From Rivularia sp. PCC 7116 (lineage in GTDB: Bacteria > Cyanobacteriota > Cyanobacteriia > Cyanobacteriales > Nostocaceae), in contig NC_019678.1 in NCBI RefSeq assembly GCF_000316665.1, positions 8,279,001 to 8,343,000 on the forward strand: DNA of 64,000 bases. The letters run 5' to 3'. This document shows, piece by piece, positions 1 through 8,710 of this stretch. Position numbers and translations under genes: made by a program. Numbering within the stretch: the first letter of the stretch is position 1; the number at the start of each line of letters is the position of its first letter. Under the pieces are notes generated by a model. It worked only from the letters and a program-made list of their open reading frames with translations. It did not search any database and was not told where the DNA came from.

Positions 1-1
1 G

Positions 2-169
2 CAAAGGTTGCAAGCGTTGCAAAATCCGCTATACGTATTTGACCAAAAAGCTGTTTTTATCGGCGCTATTATTCAAACTTCTTCTCTTTTGTTTATTATT
101 GCAATTTCCTTTGTCAAGCCTTGGGGTAAAAGAGATAAGAAAATACAAAAACAATCTTCAGCAATCTAG
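2..169 (+). CDS. C-terminal end of a probable membrane transporter (cut by window edge)
   Basis: This is a reading frame open from the window edge to a TAG stop, giving 55 residues of a protein whose start lies outside. It contains one clear hydrophobic helix (VFIGAIIQTSSLLFIIAISF) followed by a basic, Lys/Arg-rich tail (KPWGKRDKK). That is how many major-facilitator efflux proteins end, with a last helix and then a positively charged cytoplasmic tail. The family assignment is inference, because too little of the protein is visible. A longer frame that starts at base 39 on the same strand also covers this stretch, but it continues into a dispersed repeat and looks accidental. Confidence 0.45.
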   Translation, partial: QRLQALQNPLYVFDQKAVFIGAIIQTSSLLFIIAISFVKPWGKRDKKIQKQSSAI

Positions 170-192
170 TAACCAACAAATTTTAGTTATTC

Positions 193-309
193 AGGACTTA
201 CGCAAGTGTCACAAAGCTCTGGTGGTGCGTGACACTGAAAACGTTGTTACTACGTTCAAAGTTAATCAAAGTGTCACAGCACCCTACAAAGAAAATATGC
301 CAGTTGTGG
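193..309. repeat. MITE-like dispersed repeat, family R1, copy 1
   Basis: A stretch of about 117 bp that begins with AGGACTTACGCAA and shares long identical blocks with 34061-34187, for example GGTGCGTGACACTGAAAAC and GTGTCACAGCACCCTAC. Copy 2 ends in TTGCGTAAGTCCT, the reverse complement of the start of copy 1. The two copies together therefore define an element with 13-bp terminal inverted repeats, of which each copy keeps only one clean end. No coding capacity is convincing. Confidence 0.7.
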
Positions 310-513
310 CAATTCCTATTATTGATAAACCTGGTTTTTCAAAAAATCCGGGTTTCTTTATTTTTTTAGATTTTCTATAAATTAGTTTACTTAATTTAAG
401 AATGCTATAACAATATTGTTCTTTAGCAAAGTTATATGGATTTAAAAGAAAATTTCCTGAGCTAAAACAAGATGCTCCTTCTTTTAAATTATTGCTATCT
501 ATTTAGATTAAGT

Positions 514-627
514 AAGTAGGTAAAATTAAATATGAAACCTCACCCTCAATCCCTCTCCTTATTAAGGAGAGGGAAGCCGGAGGTAGGGTGAGGTATTAAT
601 CTTATATTTAATTACGCCTACCTACTT
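514..627. repeat. Nested palindromic repeat with AAGTAGGTA ends
   Basis: The outer arms AAGTAGGTA..AAATTAAATAT (from 514) and ATATTTAATTACGCCTACC (ending near 627) are inverted copies. Inside them lie CCTCACCCT (538-546) and AGGGTGAGG (585-593). At the centre is a 10-bp perfect hairpin, CCCTCTCCTT with AAGGAGAGGG (551-573). The whole element can fold as one long stem. The core recurs near 28.9, 31.0 and 57.4 kb, and the outer arm recurs at 14397-14524. Together with R1, this accounts for most of the gene-free stretch between the first gene and prs. Confidence 0.65.
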
Positions 628-716
628 AGTTAAACTTACATTTACTTATTTCAAATTTTATTAAAAATAGTAAAACTCAAAAAAAATAAGCTCAACTAGC
701 AAATAAACACAAAATA

Positions 717-748
717 AAGGATGAAGCAAAAATCTGAACTTCATCCTT
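717..748 (-). terminator. Rho-independent terminator of prs
   Basis: A perfect 10-bp inverted repeat, AAGGATGAAG / CTTCATCCTT, with a 12-nt loop lies 27 bp past the prs stop codon. On the minus strand it is followed by a T-rich run (TATTTTGTGTTTATTT), the usual layout of an intrinsic terminator. Confidence 0.7.
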
Positions 749-774
749 GATAATTAGTTTTTAAAATTTATTAA

Positions 775-1791
775 TTAACGAAACATACTGCTTACGGAGT
801 TATCTTCGTGAATTCGCCAAATAGTTTCTCCTAAAAGGTTAGCAACTGAAAGTTTTACTAACTGCGGAAAGCTGAGATTGTCAGGAAAAGGAATTGTATT
901 AGTGACAATTACTTCTTCAAACAAACCACTAGACAGCCTTTCTACAGCAGGTGGAGAGAAGACAGCATGAGTCGCACAGGCGTATACCTGACGTGCGCCT
1001 TCTTGACGCAATAAACGCGCTCCCTCAGAAATGGTTCCGGCGGTATCAATCATATCGTCTACCATGATGGCTGTTTTGCCCTTAACGTCACCAACAACGT
1101 TTAAGACTTCAGCAACATTATGTGCTTGACGGCGTTTATCGATAATCGCCAAAGGTGCATCATTCAGTTTTTTCGCAAATGACCTAGCCCTTGCGACACC
1201 ACCTACATCTGGCGAAACAACCACAATATCTGACAAGTTTTTACTAGCCAAATATTCCAGAATGACTGGGGTGCTGTAAACATGGTCTAAGGGAATATCA
1301 AAATAGCCCTGTATTTGTGCCGAATGTAAATCCATTGCCAAAATTCTGTTTGCACCTGCCTGAGTGATCAGGTTGGCAACTAGTTTGGCTGTTATCGACT
1401 CTCTCCCCGCCGTTTTTCTATCGGCACGAGCGTAGCCATAATAAGGAATTACTGCTGTTATTTGCCGCGCAGATGCTCTACGACAAGCATCAATCATAAT
1501 TAGCAATTCCATCAAGTTATCGTTTACAGGATTGCAAGATGGCTGGATTAAATAGACATCACAACCCCGAATTGATTCCTGGATTTGAACGTAAAGTTCT
1601 CCATCTGCAAATCTCTTACGAATCATCGGACCGAGATCCATACCCAAATAATGGGCTACTTCTTGGGATAATTCTAAATTGGCAGAACCAGAGAACAGTC
1701 GTAGACGATGATTTTCTGTCAGCCCCGTTATCGCTGGTTTCACTTTTAAAGTGGGAGTACTCAGCACAGCAGACCCTCGTTGTGCATTCAT
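775..1791 (-). CDS. prs: Ribose-phosphate pyrophosphokinase (PRPP synthetase)
   Basis: Transfers pyrophosphate from ATP to ribose 5-phosphate to make PRPP, the cytosolic precursor of purines, pyrimidines, NAD, histidine and tryptophan. The 338 residues show the signatures of class I enzymes: RFADGE (60-65) near the N-terminal active site, MDLHSAQIQGYFDIPLDH (153-170), SPDVGGVARA (193-202), the DKRR loop (218-221) and the PRPP-binding loop VDDMIDTAGT (244-253). The N-terminus is about 25 residues longer than in E. coli Prs, as is usual in cyanobacteria, so the start is plausible but not proven. It is a single gene with its own terminator just downstream. Its promoter must lie in the long AT-rich stretch on the other side. 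Confidence 0.97.
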   Translation of the reverse strand: MNAQRGSAVLSTPTLKVKPAITGLTENHRLRLFSGSANLELSQEVAHYLGMDLGPMIRKRFADGELYVQIQESIRGCDVYLIQPSCNPVNDNLMELLIMIDACRRASARQITAVIPYYGYARADRKTAGRESITAKLVANLITQAGANRILAMDLHSAQIQGYFDIPLDHVYSTPVILEYLASKNLSDIVVVSPDVGGVARARSFAKKLNDAPLAIIDKRRQAHNVAEVLNVVGDVKGKTAIMVDDMIDTAGTISEGARLLRQEGARQVYACATHAVFSPPAVERLSSGLFEEVIVTNTIPFPDNLSFPQLVKLSVANLLGETIWRIHEDNSVSSMFR

Positions 1792-3029
1792 TGCAATATT
1801 ATCACGCTGATATTTGACTTATTGAACTTCTATAGTGGCGCATATTCAAATGTTAAAAGTTTCAATGCATTAATTTATATGCTGAAACATTCCTCCATAA
1901 AACTATGCAATACCAGAAAATTTTCTAATCCCCAAAAACAGGCAAACTATTGTCAGCTTAACTGATATTAACTTAGCTTACCAGACCTTTTTTTGTTTTT
2001 TTGTTTTAGATAAAAAATTAGCATATGAATCATAATAAAGCTTTAACCTCCTATTTTCGTCGGTTATGCACTAATTTTAAAACCGCCTTATTACTTAAAT
2101 TAGGCGGGACAATATTTTTCTATAGGGTTCAATTTTTTTGATTTTGCAAATCTTCTTTCCTGAAAATCTCACAAAACTTCTAACTCTTGCGGAAATAATC
2201 ATCAATTAATAACCGCTGTATTAATCTTTTTATATGATTAAGTATAAGTACTCATGATACAAAAAACTGTCAGTAATTAAATATTTTATAACATTAATGC
2301 TCTTGTTAAGAAAAAATTATGCTTTGGTTAACTTTGCTCGTGTTTATTGTTAGCTTGTATGGTGATGGATTTGTATTCCGCTTACGGATAGAACAATATT
2401 TATATTGCGATCGCTAACTATGTATAACTTTTTCAAGTGGCTGCGATATTAAAAATAATCAGCATGTAGGTAATTTTGTACTATATAGTTGAAATTAGGG
2501 GAAGGGGTAGAGGGGGCAGAGGGGGAAGAGGGGGTAGAATTATTGTTTATGTTTTCTTGGGATACTGGCAGTACATTTGATTAATTTTACAGGGTTTGTA
2601 GTTGCGCGATCGCAACAGAATATAGTAAGAATAGGGCACAAGCCTAACTACGTACCAATTAATCACCCCTCAAAAATAATATGGTGAACTACTCGAAACC
2701 ATAAGGCTGTTCTTCCCCCTCTCCCCCTCTCCCCACTCTTCCCTCTCCCCTCACCCGTCATTGTTAATCCAATCGAGTATTAACCGTCATATTCTGAGCG
2801 TTTCAAGTGAATATTCTTAAATACAAGCTGTAATAATAATAATTTTTTGAAAAAGGTAACTTGTCTACCTTTTGACACATCAATAAATCAAACAAAATGT
2901 AAAAATAAATAAAGCCAGCAGTCTCACTGTTTGCGATATGCTACGGCACTATCGAGTAGCCTTTGTCATATCAGCTAATAGGTTCTAGGTAAATCCTCTA
3001 TTTAATTTGTCAAACAATCTCAATTAATT
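1792..3029. other. Long AT-rich intergenic region with purine/pyrimidine tracts
   Basis: No convincing gene lies in this 1.2-kb stretch between the divergent prs and kinase genes. It holds two HIP1 octamers (near 2407 and 2606), a small hairpin CCGCCT/AGGCGG (2083-2107), a G-rich purine tract at about 2496-2537 and a C-rich pyrimidine tract at about 2709-2755. The two tracts are imperfect complements of each other and could pair over the roughly 170 bases between them. The text after the pyrimidine tract resembles that after a similar tract near 24.05 kb. Promoters for both flanking genes are expected here but none could be assigned. Confidence 0.5.
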
Positions 3030-4817
3030 ATGCAACCACCCATCACTACTGGTACTGTATTACAAAACCGTTACAAAACAATCAAAATTTTGGGTCAAGG
3101 AGGATTCGGTAGAACCTATTTAGCAGAAGACCAAAGACGCTTCAACGAACTTTGCGCTATTAAAGAATTGATTCCGAATACAACAGAAACCTCTGCTTTG
3201 GAAAAAGCACGAGAACTGTTTGGGCGAGAAGCAGCGATTTTGTATAAAATTAAGCATCCACAAGTTCCGCAGTTTAGAGAAAGGTTTGAGCAAGACCAGC
3301 GGTTGTTTTTAGTACAAGATTACGTAGAAGGAAAAACCTATTACGACATACTTCAAGAACGTATTGCTGTAGGTGGAGCTTTTACGGAAGCTGAAGTGTT
3401 GCGATTGATGTGCTCTTTGTTGCCGGTTCTAGAGTATATACACACTCAAGGAATAATTCACCGCGATATTTCGCCAGATAACATAATCATGCGTGAAAGC
3501 GATAAGTTGCCGGTATTGATTGATTTTGGTGTGGTGAAAGAATTAGCTACTAGGTTGCAATCGAGAAGTGGAGCAACTCCAACTTATGTCGGAAAACCTG
3601 GCTATTCTCCCAGCGAACAAATTCAAACTGGTCAAGCTTATCCTAGTAGTGACTTGTATGCTTTAGCTGTAAGCGTGATTGTTTTACTTACTGGTAAAGA
3701 ATCGGCAGAATTATTTGATGACAACTTGTTAAGTTGGAATTGGCAGCGCTGGGTAACAGTTAAACCGCGATTTGCTGACGTGTTGAATCGAATGTTAAGT
3801 CACAAACCGGGGGCTCGCTATCAAAGTGCAGCTGAAGTTGTGCAAGCATTAGATAATTTAAACCAATTAAACCAATCGCCAAACCAAACTGCGGCAGCCA
3901 AGCCCGATGTATCAAGAATGCAGACAGTAGCAGTTGGGCGCAAACCAGAACCGGTACAGCCTCCCCCTCGCAGGCAGCCCAGCCCGGTAATTCCACCACC
4001 ACAGCAAAGCGATCCTGTAGTAGATAATCCGCTGGCTGTAGGAGTAATTGGTGCGGCTGTAGTAGTATTAGCGGGTTTGGGTTCTTGGGCTTTGGTAACA
4101 AGTATTCGCAATGCATCAGATTCGCAACCGGAATCGCCTCCCCCACAAACTTTTGCAACGCCATTTGTCGAGTCAACCCCGACACCGACACCTACACCAG
4201 ATGAACCAGATGTTTTTAGCAAGCGGTTGAATTTTGGATTTTCTGATACGGCTAATATCAGAGGAAATTTAAAAGCAAATCAAACCGTTCAGTACACCTT
4301 TAGGGGAGAAGAAGGACAAATACTGACAGCGGTTTTAGTTGAAGAAAACGGTGTTTCGCTGACAGTATTAGGTCCTAACAAGGAATTAATTGATAATGCA
4401 GCTAAGCAGGTAAATTCTTACCAAGGAAATTTACCTTTTACGGGTAGATACACTATTGAATTAAACAATCTTCCAGAAATTAACCAAGCTGAATATAATT
4501 TAAGAGTTAGGTTAAAAGAGCCAGTTACTACACCAACAATCGAGCCTACACCTGATATTGAACCAACACAACCACAACTAGAAGAGACACCAACCCCAGA
4601 AGCTACGCAAAAGCCCAAACGACCAAGAATAACTATTCCTACCTCAATTCCTACTAGCCTTCCTACTAGTATTCCAACTCCTAAAATACCCCAGATAAAA
4701 ATACCGCCAGTCAAGATTCCGCCACTAAAACGACCAACTCCTTCTCAAGAGGAAAAAACAAATAAACCCGAAACGGAGGCAAAACCCCAAACTCAAGCCG
4801 ATCCTGCTGGTAATTAA
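3030..4817 (+). CDS. Membrane-anchored Ser/Thr protein kinase with extracellular PPC-like domain
   Basis: A Hanks-type kinase of 595 aa. The catalytic domain (about 13-275) has the glycine loop GQGGFGRTY (22-30), the ATP-binding lysine K45 in CAIKEL, the catalytic loop HRDISPDN (144-151) and IDFG (164-167). It therefore looks active. A proline-rich linker leads to one transmembrane helix (about 335-360). Outside the membrane there follows a roughly 100-residue beta-rich domain like the bacterial pre-peptidase C-terminal (PPC) domain, then a low-complexity Pro/Thr tail with TPTPTPTP and IPTSIPTSLPTSIP runs that could span the cell wall. It probably senses an envelope signal; substrate and ligand are unknown. 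bioD begins 20 bp downstream and may be co-transcribed, with no obvious functional link. Confidence 0.92.
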   Translation: MQPPITTGTVLQNRYKTIKILGQGGFGRTYLAEDQRRFNELCAIKELIPNTTETSALEKARELFGREAAILYKIKHPQVPQFRERFEQDQRLFLVQDYVEGKTYYDILQERIAVGGAFTEAEVLRLMCSLLPVLEYIHTQGIIHRDISPDNIIMRESDKLPVLIDFGVVKELATRLQSRSGATPTYVGKPGYSPSEQIQTGQAYPSSDLYALAVSVIVLLTGKESAELFDDNLLSWNWQRWVTVKPRFADVLNRMLSHKPGARYQSAAEVVQALDNLNQLNQSPNQTAAAKPDVSRMQTVAVGRKPEPVQPPPRRQPSPVIPPPQQSDPVVDNPLAVGVIGAAVVVLAGLGSWALVTSIRNASDSQPESPPPQTFATPFVESTPTPTPTPDEPDVFSKRLNFGFSDTANIRGNLKANQTVQYTFRGEEGQILTAVLVEENGVSLTVLGPNKELIDNAAKQVNSYQGNLPFTGRYTIELNNLPEINQAEYNLRVRLKEPVTTPTIEPTPDIEPTQPQLEETPTPEATQKPKRPRITIPTSIPTSLPTSIPTPKIPQIKIPPVKIPPLKRPTPSQEEKTNKPETEAKPQTQADPAGN

Positions 4818-4837
4818 ATGTTACTTTCTGGGCAGGG

Positions 4838-5578
4838 ATGCCCATACAAGGATGTAAGATAATTGAACATCTAACATCTCAAATCTTTAATTTCAAATTG
4901 CTAAAGACATTATTTATAGCTGGAAGCGATACCGACGCGGGTAAAACTGTTTTTACTACAGCCTTAGCTGCTTATTTACAAAAATATCGTCCCCAGCACA
5001 GTTTGGGGATTATGAAACCAATTCAATCAGGTGTGGGCGATCGCCAACTTTACCAAAAGTTATTTTCGCTGTCGCAATCGGAAGCGGAAATAACGCCATT
5101 ATATTTTCAGGCTCCTTTAGCACCACCTCTAGCGGCAGCTAAAGAAAATCGACAAATAGATTTAGGTGTTGTCTGGCAAACTTTTACTCAGCTACAGCAA
5201 AGCCGCGATTTTATTTTAGTAGAAGCTTTGGGTGGTATGGGTTCGCCGGTAACGGATGAATTTACGGTGGCAGATTTAGCTGGCGAATGGCGTTTACCTA
5301 CAGTTTTAGTTGTACCGGTAAGATTGGGAGCAATTTCTCAAGCTGTCGCCAATGTAGCTTTAGCAAAACAGTCTAAAGTAGAGCTTTTGGGAATAATTTT
5401 AAATTGCTGCTCGCAGATGACACCAGAAGAAATAGCCGATTGGGCACCAGTAGATACGATTGAATCTTTTACCAATATTCCCGTTTTAGGTTGCTTACCT
5501 TATTTAGATAATCCAGAAGATTTAGATAAGCTCGCACAAATCGCATCCGATTTAGAATTAGAAAAATTATTTAATTGA
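4838..5578 (+). CDS. bioD: Dethiobiotin synthetase
   Basis: Closes the ureido ring of dethiobiotin from 7,8-diaminopelargonate, CO2 and ATP, the penultimate step of biotin synthesis. The P-loop GSDTDAGKT closely matches the family consensus GTDTDVGKT, and KPIQSG follows as the substrate-binding lysine segment. EALGGMGSPV takes the place of the usual E(G)AGG motif, which suits the divergent cyanobacterial BioD proteins. The first 20 residues after the ATG (MPIQGCKIIEHLTSQ) look non-coding in character. The family normally starts only a few residues before LFIAG, so the real start may be the TTG at 4898. No other biotin gene is in the window. Confidence 0.88.
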   Translation: MPIQGCKIIEHLTSQIFNFKLLKTLFIAGSDTDAGKTVFTTALAAYLQKYRPQHSLGIMKPIQSGVGDRQLYQKLFSLSQSEAEITPLYFQAPLAPPLAAAKENRQIDLGVVWQTFTQLQQSRDFILVEALGGMGSPVTDEFTVADLAGEWRLPTVLVVPVRLGAISQAVANVALAKQSKVELLGIILNCCSQMTPEEIADWAPVDTIESFTNIPVLGCLPYLDNPEDLDKLAQIASDLELEKLFN

Positions 5579-5671
5579 GTTAGGAGTTAGGAGTTAAGAG
5601 TTAAGAATTTATAACTGATAACTGCTCACTGATAACTGCTCACTGCTCACTGGTAACTGATAACTGTTTAA
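5578..5671. repeat. Heptameric short tandem repeats (STRR)
   Basis: Two abutting runs of 7-bp units fill the gap between bioD and the amidohydrolase gene: AGGAGTT/AAGAGTT units, then CTGATAA/CTGCTCA units. This is the short tandemly repeated class known from heterocystous cyanobacteria. It starts essentially at the bioD stop codon and ends at the next start codon. Confidence 0.85.
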
Positions 5672-5674
5672 ATT

Positions 5675-6901
5675 ATGGTTTCTACATTTCCCAACGCATC
5701 TGCCGATTTATCTCGGGTTAGACTTGATATTCGTTCGCTACATCCGCGAATCATAGAATGGCGAAGAATAATTCATCAAAAGCCTGAATTAGCTTTTAAA
5801 GAAGAACTTACTAGTAAATTTATTTCCCAGAAGTTGCAAGAATGGGGAATCGAACATCAAACAGGGATTGCTGAAACTGGTGTTGTCGCCATTATCAAAG
5901 GTAGTAAAAAAGGCGAATCTAATCGCGTATTAGCAATTCGTGCGGATATGGATGCTTTACCAGTAAGCGAACTTAATGAAGTATCTTATAAATCGCAACA
6001 TGATGGGATAATGCACGCTTGCGGACATGACGGACATACTGCGATCGCGCTTGGTACTGCTTATTATTTACAGCAACATAGAGATATTTTCACCGGTACT
6101 GTAAAAATTATCTTTCAGCCTGCTGAAGAAGGACCCGGAGGTGCTAAACCTATGATAGAAGCTGGGGTATTAAAGAATCCCGATGTCGATGCAATTATTG
6201 GTTTACACCTGTGGAACAATTTACCTTTAGGAACAATAGGCGTTCGTAGTGGAGCCTTGATGGCGGCAGTAGAATCGTTTCGCTGCACAATTTTAGGCAA
6301 AGGCGGGCATGGTGCAATGCCCCATCAAACAGTTGATTCGGTGGTAGTTGCGGCTCAAGTTGTGAATGCTTTACAAACAATTGTTTCCCGCAACGTTAGT
6401 CCAATTGATTCTGCTGTGGTAACCGTAGGAGAACTTCACGCCGGTACAAAGGGTAATATTATCGCCGACACTGCCAGGATGAGCGGTACTGTCAGGTATT
6501 TTGATCCAGATTTTGAAGGGTTTATTCAAGAGCGAGTAAAACAAATAATTGCCGGAATTTGTCAGATAAATGGTGCTAGTTATGACTTAGAGTACTGGGG
6601 ACTTTACCCACCAACAATTAACAATCAGGAAATGGCAGAATTAGTACGAAGCGTAGCCCAAGAAGTTGTCGAAACACCTTTGGGAGTAGTACCAGAATGT
6701 CAAACAATGGGTGGGGAAGATATGTCCTATTTCCTCCAAGAAGTTCCCGGTTGCTACTTCTTCTTAGGTTCAGCAAATCCTCAAAAAGATTTAGCTTATC
6801 CCCACCATCATCCCCGCTTTAACTTCGACGAAACTGCATTAGCTATGGGAGTGGAAATGTTTGTCCGTTGCGTCGAAAAATATTTTGACAGCGAACAGTG
6901 A
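5675..6901 (+). CDS. M20 family amidohydrolase (N-acyl amino acid / hippurate hydrolase type)
   Basis: A dinuclear-metal hydrolase of 408 aa in peptidase family M20D, which cleaves N-acylated amino acids such as hippurate or indole-acetyl conjugates; the natural substrate here is not deducible. Visible motifs are RADMDALP (89-96), HACGHDGH (114-121, with C116 and H118 as metal ligands), the catalytic PAEEGPGG (149-156), HLWN (178-181), GKGGHGAMPH starting the lid domain, and MGGEDMSYFL near the C-terminus. It has no signal peptide, so it should be cytosolic. The ATG follows directly on heptameric repeats, leaving little room for a promoter. It may be read from bioD. Confidence 0.93.
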   Translation: MVSTFPNASADLSRVRLDIRSLHPRIIEWRRIIHQKPELAFKEELTSKFISQKLQEWGIEHQTGIAETGVVAIIKGSKKGESNRVLAIRADMDALPVSELNEVSYKSQHDGIMHACGHDGHTAIALGTAYYLQQHRDIFTGTVKIIFQPAEEGPGGAKPMIEAGVLKNPDVDAIIGLHLWNNLPLGTIGVRSGALMAAVESFRCTILGKGGHGAMPHQTVDSVVVAAQVVNALQTIVSRNVSPIDSAVVTVGELHAGTKGNIIADTARMSGTVRYFDPDFEGFIQERVKQIIAGICQINGASYDLEYWGLYPPTINNQEMAELVRSVAQEVVETPLGVVPECQTMGGEDMSYFLQEVPGCYFFLGSANPQKDLAYPHHHPRFNFDETALAMGVEMFVRCVEKYFDSEQ

Positions 6902-7008
6902 GCAGTGAGCAGTGAGCAGTGAGCAGTGAACAGTTACCAATGCCCAATGCCCGATGCCCAATCCCCGATGCCCAATCCCCGATGCCCATGCCCGATTCCC
7001 ATTACCAA
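6895..7008. repeat. Heptameric short tandem repeats (STRR)
   Basis: Five GAGCAGT heptamers overlap the end of the amidohydrolase gene; its last codons and the TGA lie in the first units. They are followed by degenerate ATGCCCA/ATCCCCG heptamers up to the stop codon of the convergent glutathione transferase gene. The repeat fills the whole convergent gap and could act as its transcription boundary. Confidence 0.85.
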
Positions 7009-7611
7009 TTAAGGAACCTTCATCCCCCGTTGTACTGCTGGGCGTTTTGATACGGTGTCGTGCCATCTTTTTAAGTTGGGATGGTTGTCGAGTGTCATTT
7101 CTTGAATTTCGTAGATTGTCACCCAAGGGAACGTTGCTACGTCGGCTATGGAGTAATCGCCACAAATAAATTCGTTATCAGCTAATTGCTTATCTAATAC
7201 TCCGTAAAGTCGCAGTGTTTCTTTTTTGTAGCGTTCGATAGCGTAGGGAATTTTTTCTGGAGCGTGCAGATTAAAGTGGTTGAACTGTCCGAACATTGGA
7301 CCTATACTACCCATTTGCAGCATTAACCATTCTATTACCTGATAGCGAGATTTTTGTTCCTTGGGTAATAATTTTCCTGTTTTATCGGCTAAGTACATTA
7401 ATATTGCACCTGATTCAAATACTGTTGTGTCAGTATCTTTATCTACGATTGCTGGAATTTTACTGTTGGGATTAATAGCTACATACTCAGGAGCAAACTG
7501 GTCGTTTTTACTGATATCAATTACATGGACGTTGTAGGGAAGTTCAACTTCTTCCAACATTATGGAAGCTTTGCGTCCGTTGGGTGTAGTAAACGTATAA
7601 AGCTCAATCAT
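7009..7611 (-). CDS. Glutathione S-transferase, YfcG/nu-class-like
   Basis: A cytosolic GST of 200 aa. The N-terminal thioredoxin-like domain (1-80) has TTPNGRKA (8-15), the signature of nu-class enzymes such as YfcG and YghU, which act as disulfide-bond oxidoreductases rather than classical conjugating enzymes. PNSKIPAIVD carries the cis-proline, and ESGAILMYLA binds the glutathione gamma-glutamyl group. The all-helical C-terminal domain has the N-capping-box region GDYSIADVATFPW. Length is normal. It converges on the amidohydrolase gene across an STRR. The biochemical subclass is inferred from the TPNG motif. Confidence 0.93.
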   Translation of the reverse strand: MIELYTFTTPNGRKASIMLEEVELPYNVHVIDISKNDQFAPEYVAINPNSKIPAIVDKDTDTTVFESGAILMYLADKTGKLLPKEQKSRYQVIEWLMLQMGSIGPMFGQFNHFNLHAPEKIPYAIERYKKETLRLYGVLDKQLADNEFICGDYSIADVATFPWVTIYEIQEMTLDNHPNLKRWHDTVSKRPAVQRGMKVP

Positions 7612-8160
7612 GCAGAGATATCCTCACATAGATTATTTCTAAGAAAGCAGTCTACCTTATAGAGCAGTACGTGACTACTAGATGAAGGTAGAGGGCATAG
7701 CTTGCCACAGAGGTACTTTCTGCGTTGACATCATTACATAAGTGGGTATGCAAAATTATTTGTCTCATTGCGAGCTTACTTATGGGAATAGATAATTTTT
7801 AACCGATAATTGCTGAAGATTAGCTGAAAAAAACAGTATTTGTGCGGCTGTAGATATAAAGAATTTCTTATATAACATATTCATACTGTAAGTGTGGAGA
7901 GTTCTATATTTAATCTTTAAAAAAAGAATAATAAGTATTTTTATTTAGTAAAAACTACGGAAAAGACCTTTTGATTATAGAAAAGGTTATGTCATGATTG
8001 AAAAACAATCAACAAAACTGTTTAAACACTGCATTTGCAATAGCTATTTTCAAAATTTGTTAGTAAGTCACAAATGGTGGCACAAAGATAATTCCCTTTC
8101 AGGAGTTTATACCAAGCAGTAACAACATTTTTATCGCAAATTGAAATATTAATATTAGGA
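7612..8160. other. Intergenic region, no feature recognised
   Basis: About 550 bp of AT-rich sequence between the divergent GST gene and a small membrane protein gene. A segment near 7736-7795 (AAGTGGGTATGCAAAATTAT ... TTACTTATG) faintly resembles the AAGTAGGTA-ended repeat family seen at 514 and 14397, but is too diverged to call. An 84-codon frame on the minus strand lies in this area and overlaps the next gene; nothing supports it as coding. Confidence 0.4.
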
Positions 8161-8427
8161 ATGAATATGCGCTCTAGAATCCAACCCCCCGGAACTAAAA
8201 TTCCTTTTTGGACTCCTAGTAAAATAATTTTTAGTTCTGTAATTTTGACTTTATTAATAGTGTGTGGTTCCTGCACTATATATTCTGTAGTTTCTTTCTT
8301 ATTACAACCTGTTTCGATATTCCCTACATCAATACCTTGGATTCACAACGAATCAGAGTGCAAGCATACTAATAGAACCTGGAAAGATGATGCTTGCTGG
8401 GATTACGAACACGGTATTACTTTTTAA
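8161..8427 (+). CDS. Small membrane-anchored protein with Cys/Trp-rich C-terminus
   Basis: An 88-aa protein of unknown function. Residues about 25-50 form one transmembrane helix, preceded by a short basic, proline-containing N-terminus (RIQPPGTKIPFW). The soluble end, ESECKHTNRTWKDDACWDYE, has two cysteines 12 residues apart with conserved-looking Trp and Asp, a pattern I associate with small cyanobacterial hypothetical proteins. A disulfide in the periplasm or lumen is possible. An AGGA sequence lies just before the ATG; a second in-frame ATG two codons later is an alternative. It stands alone. Confidence 0.65.
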   Translation: MNMRSRIQPPGTKIPFWTPSKIIFSSVILTLLIVCGSCTIYSVVSFLLQPVSIFPTSIPWIHNESECKHTNRTWKDDACWDYEHGITF

Positions 8428-8710
8428 AAGTAAGTATTTAGTAATTTATCAGATATTACTAATATAAATTCAATTTCTGTTGATAAAGTTAAGTTTAGCT
8501 AATTAGTAATCAATTACCAATTAACAATTTCTTCATACCCGATAAAATGAAGAGAGAGCTAGAAATAGTTATAGATTTGAATTGTTGATTAAACAATCAA
8601 CTGGTAAGCACAAATGGTGGCAAGCACCCTGGTAGTTGAAAAGACTTAAACTAAGTTAAATAATTTTTGAGCGTGGTGGTAGATGGATGCTTTTGATAAA
8701 AGAAAACGGC

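Noticed and set aside
39-380. A 113-codon plus-strand frame at the window start
   Set aside because: It overlaps the better-supported C-terminal frame 2-169 and continues through a dispersed repeat; its composition (LLLFCLLLQ) is an out-of-frame artefact.
3760-4714. Three minus-strand frames of 98-143 codons inside the kinase gene
   Set aside because: They are shadows of the Pro/Thr-rich coding sequence (runs of Gly/Val such as GVGVGVGVD) with no ribosome site.
6839-7169. Frames on both strands between the amidohydrolase and GST genes
   Set aside because: They are built from STRR units (LLTAHCSLFA) and the antisense of the GST 3' end.
8022-8276. 84-codon minus-strand frame overlapping the small membrane protein
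   Set aside because: The plus-strand protein has a transmembrane helix and Cys motif; the minus frame shows no motif, and the overlap makes both unlikely.
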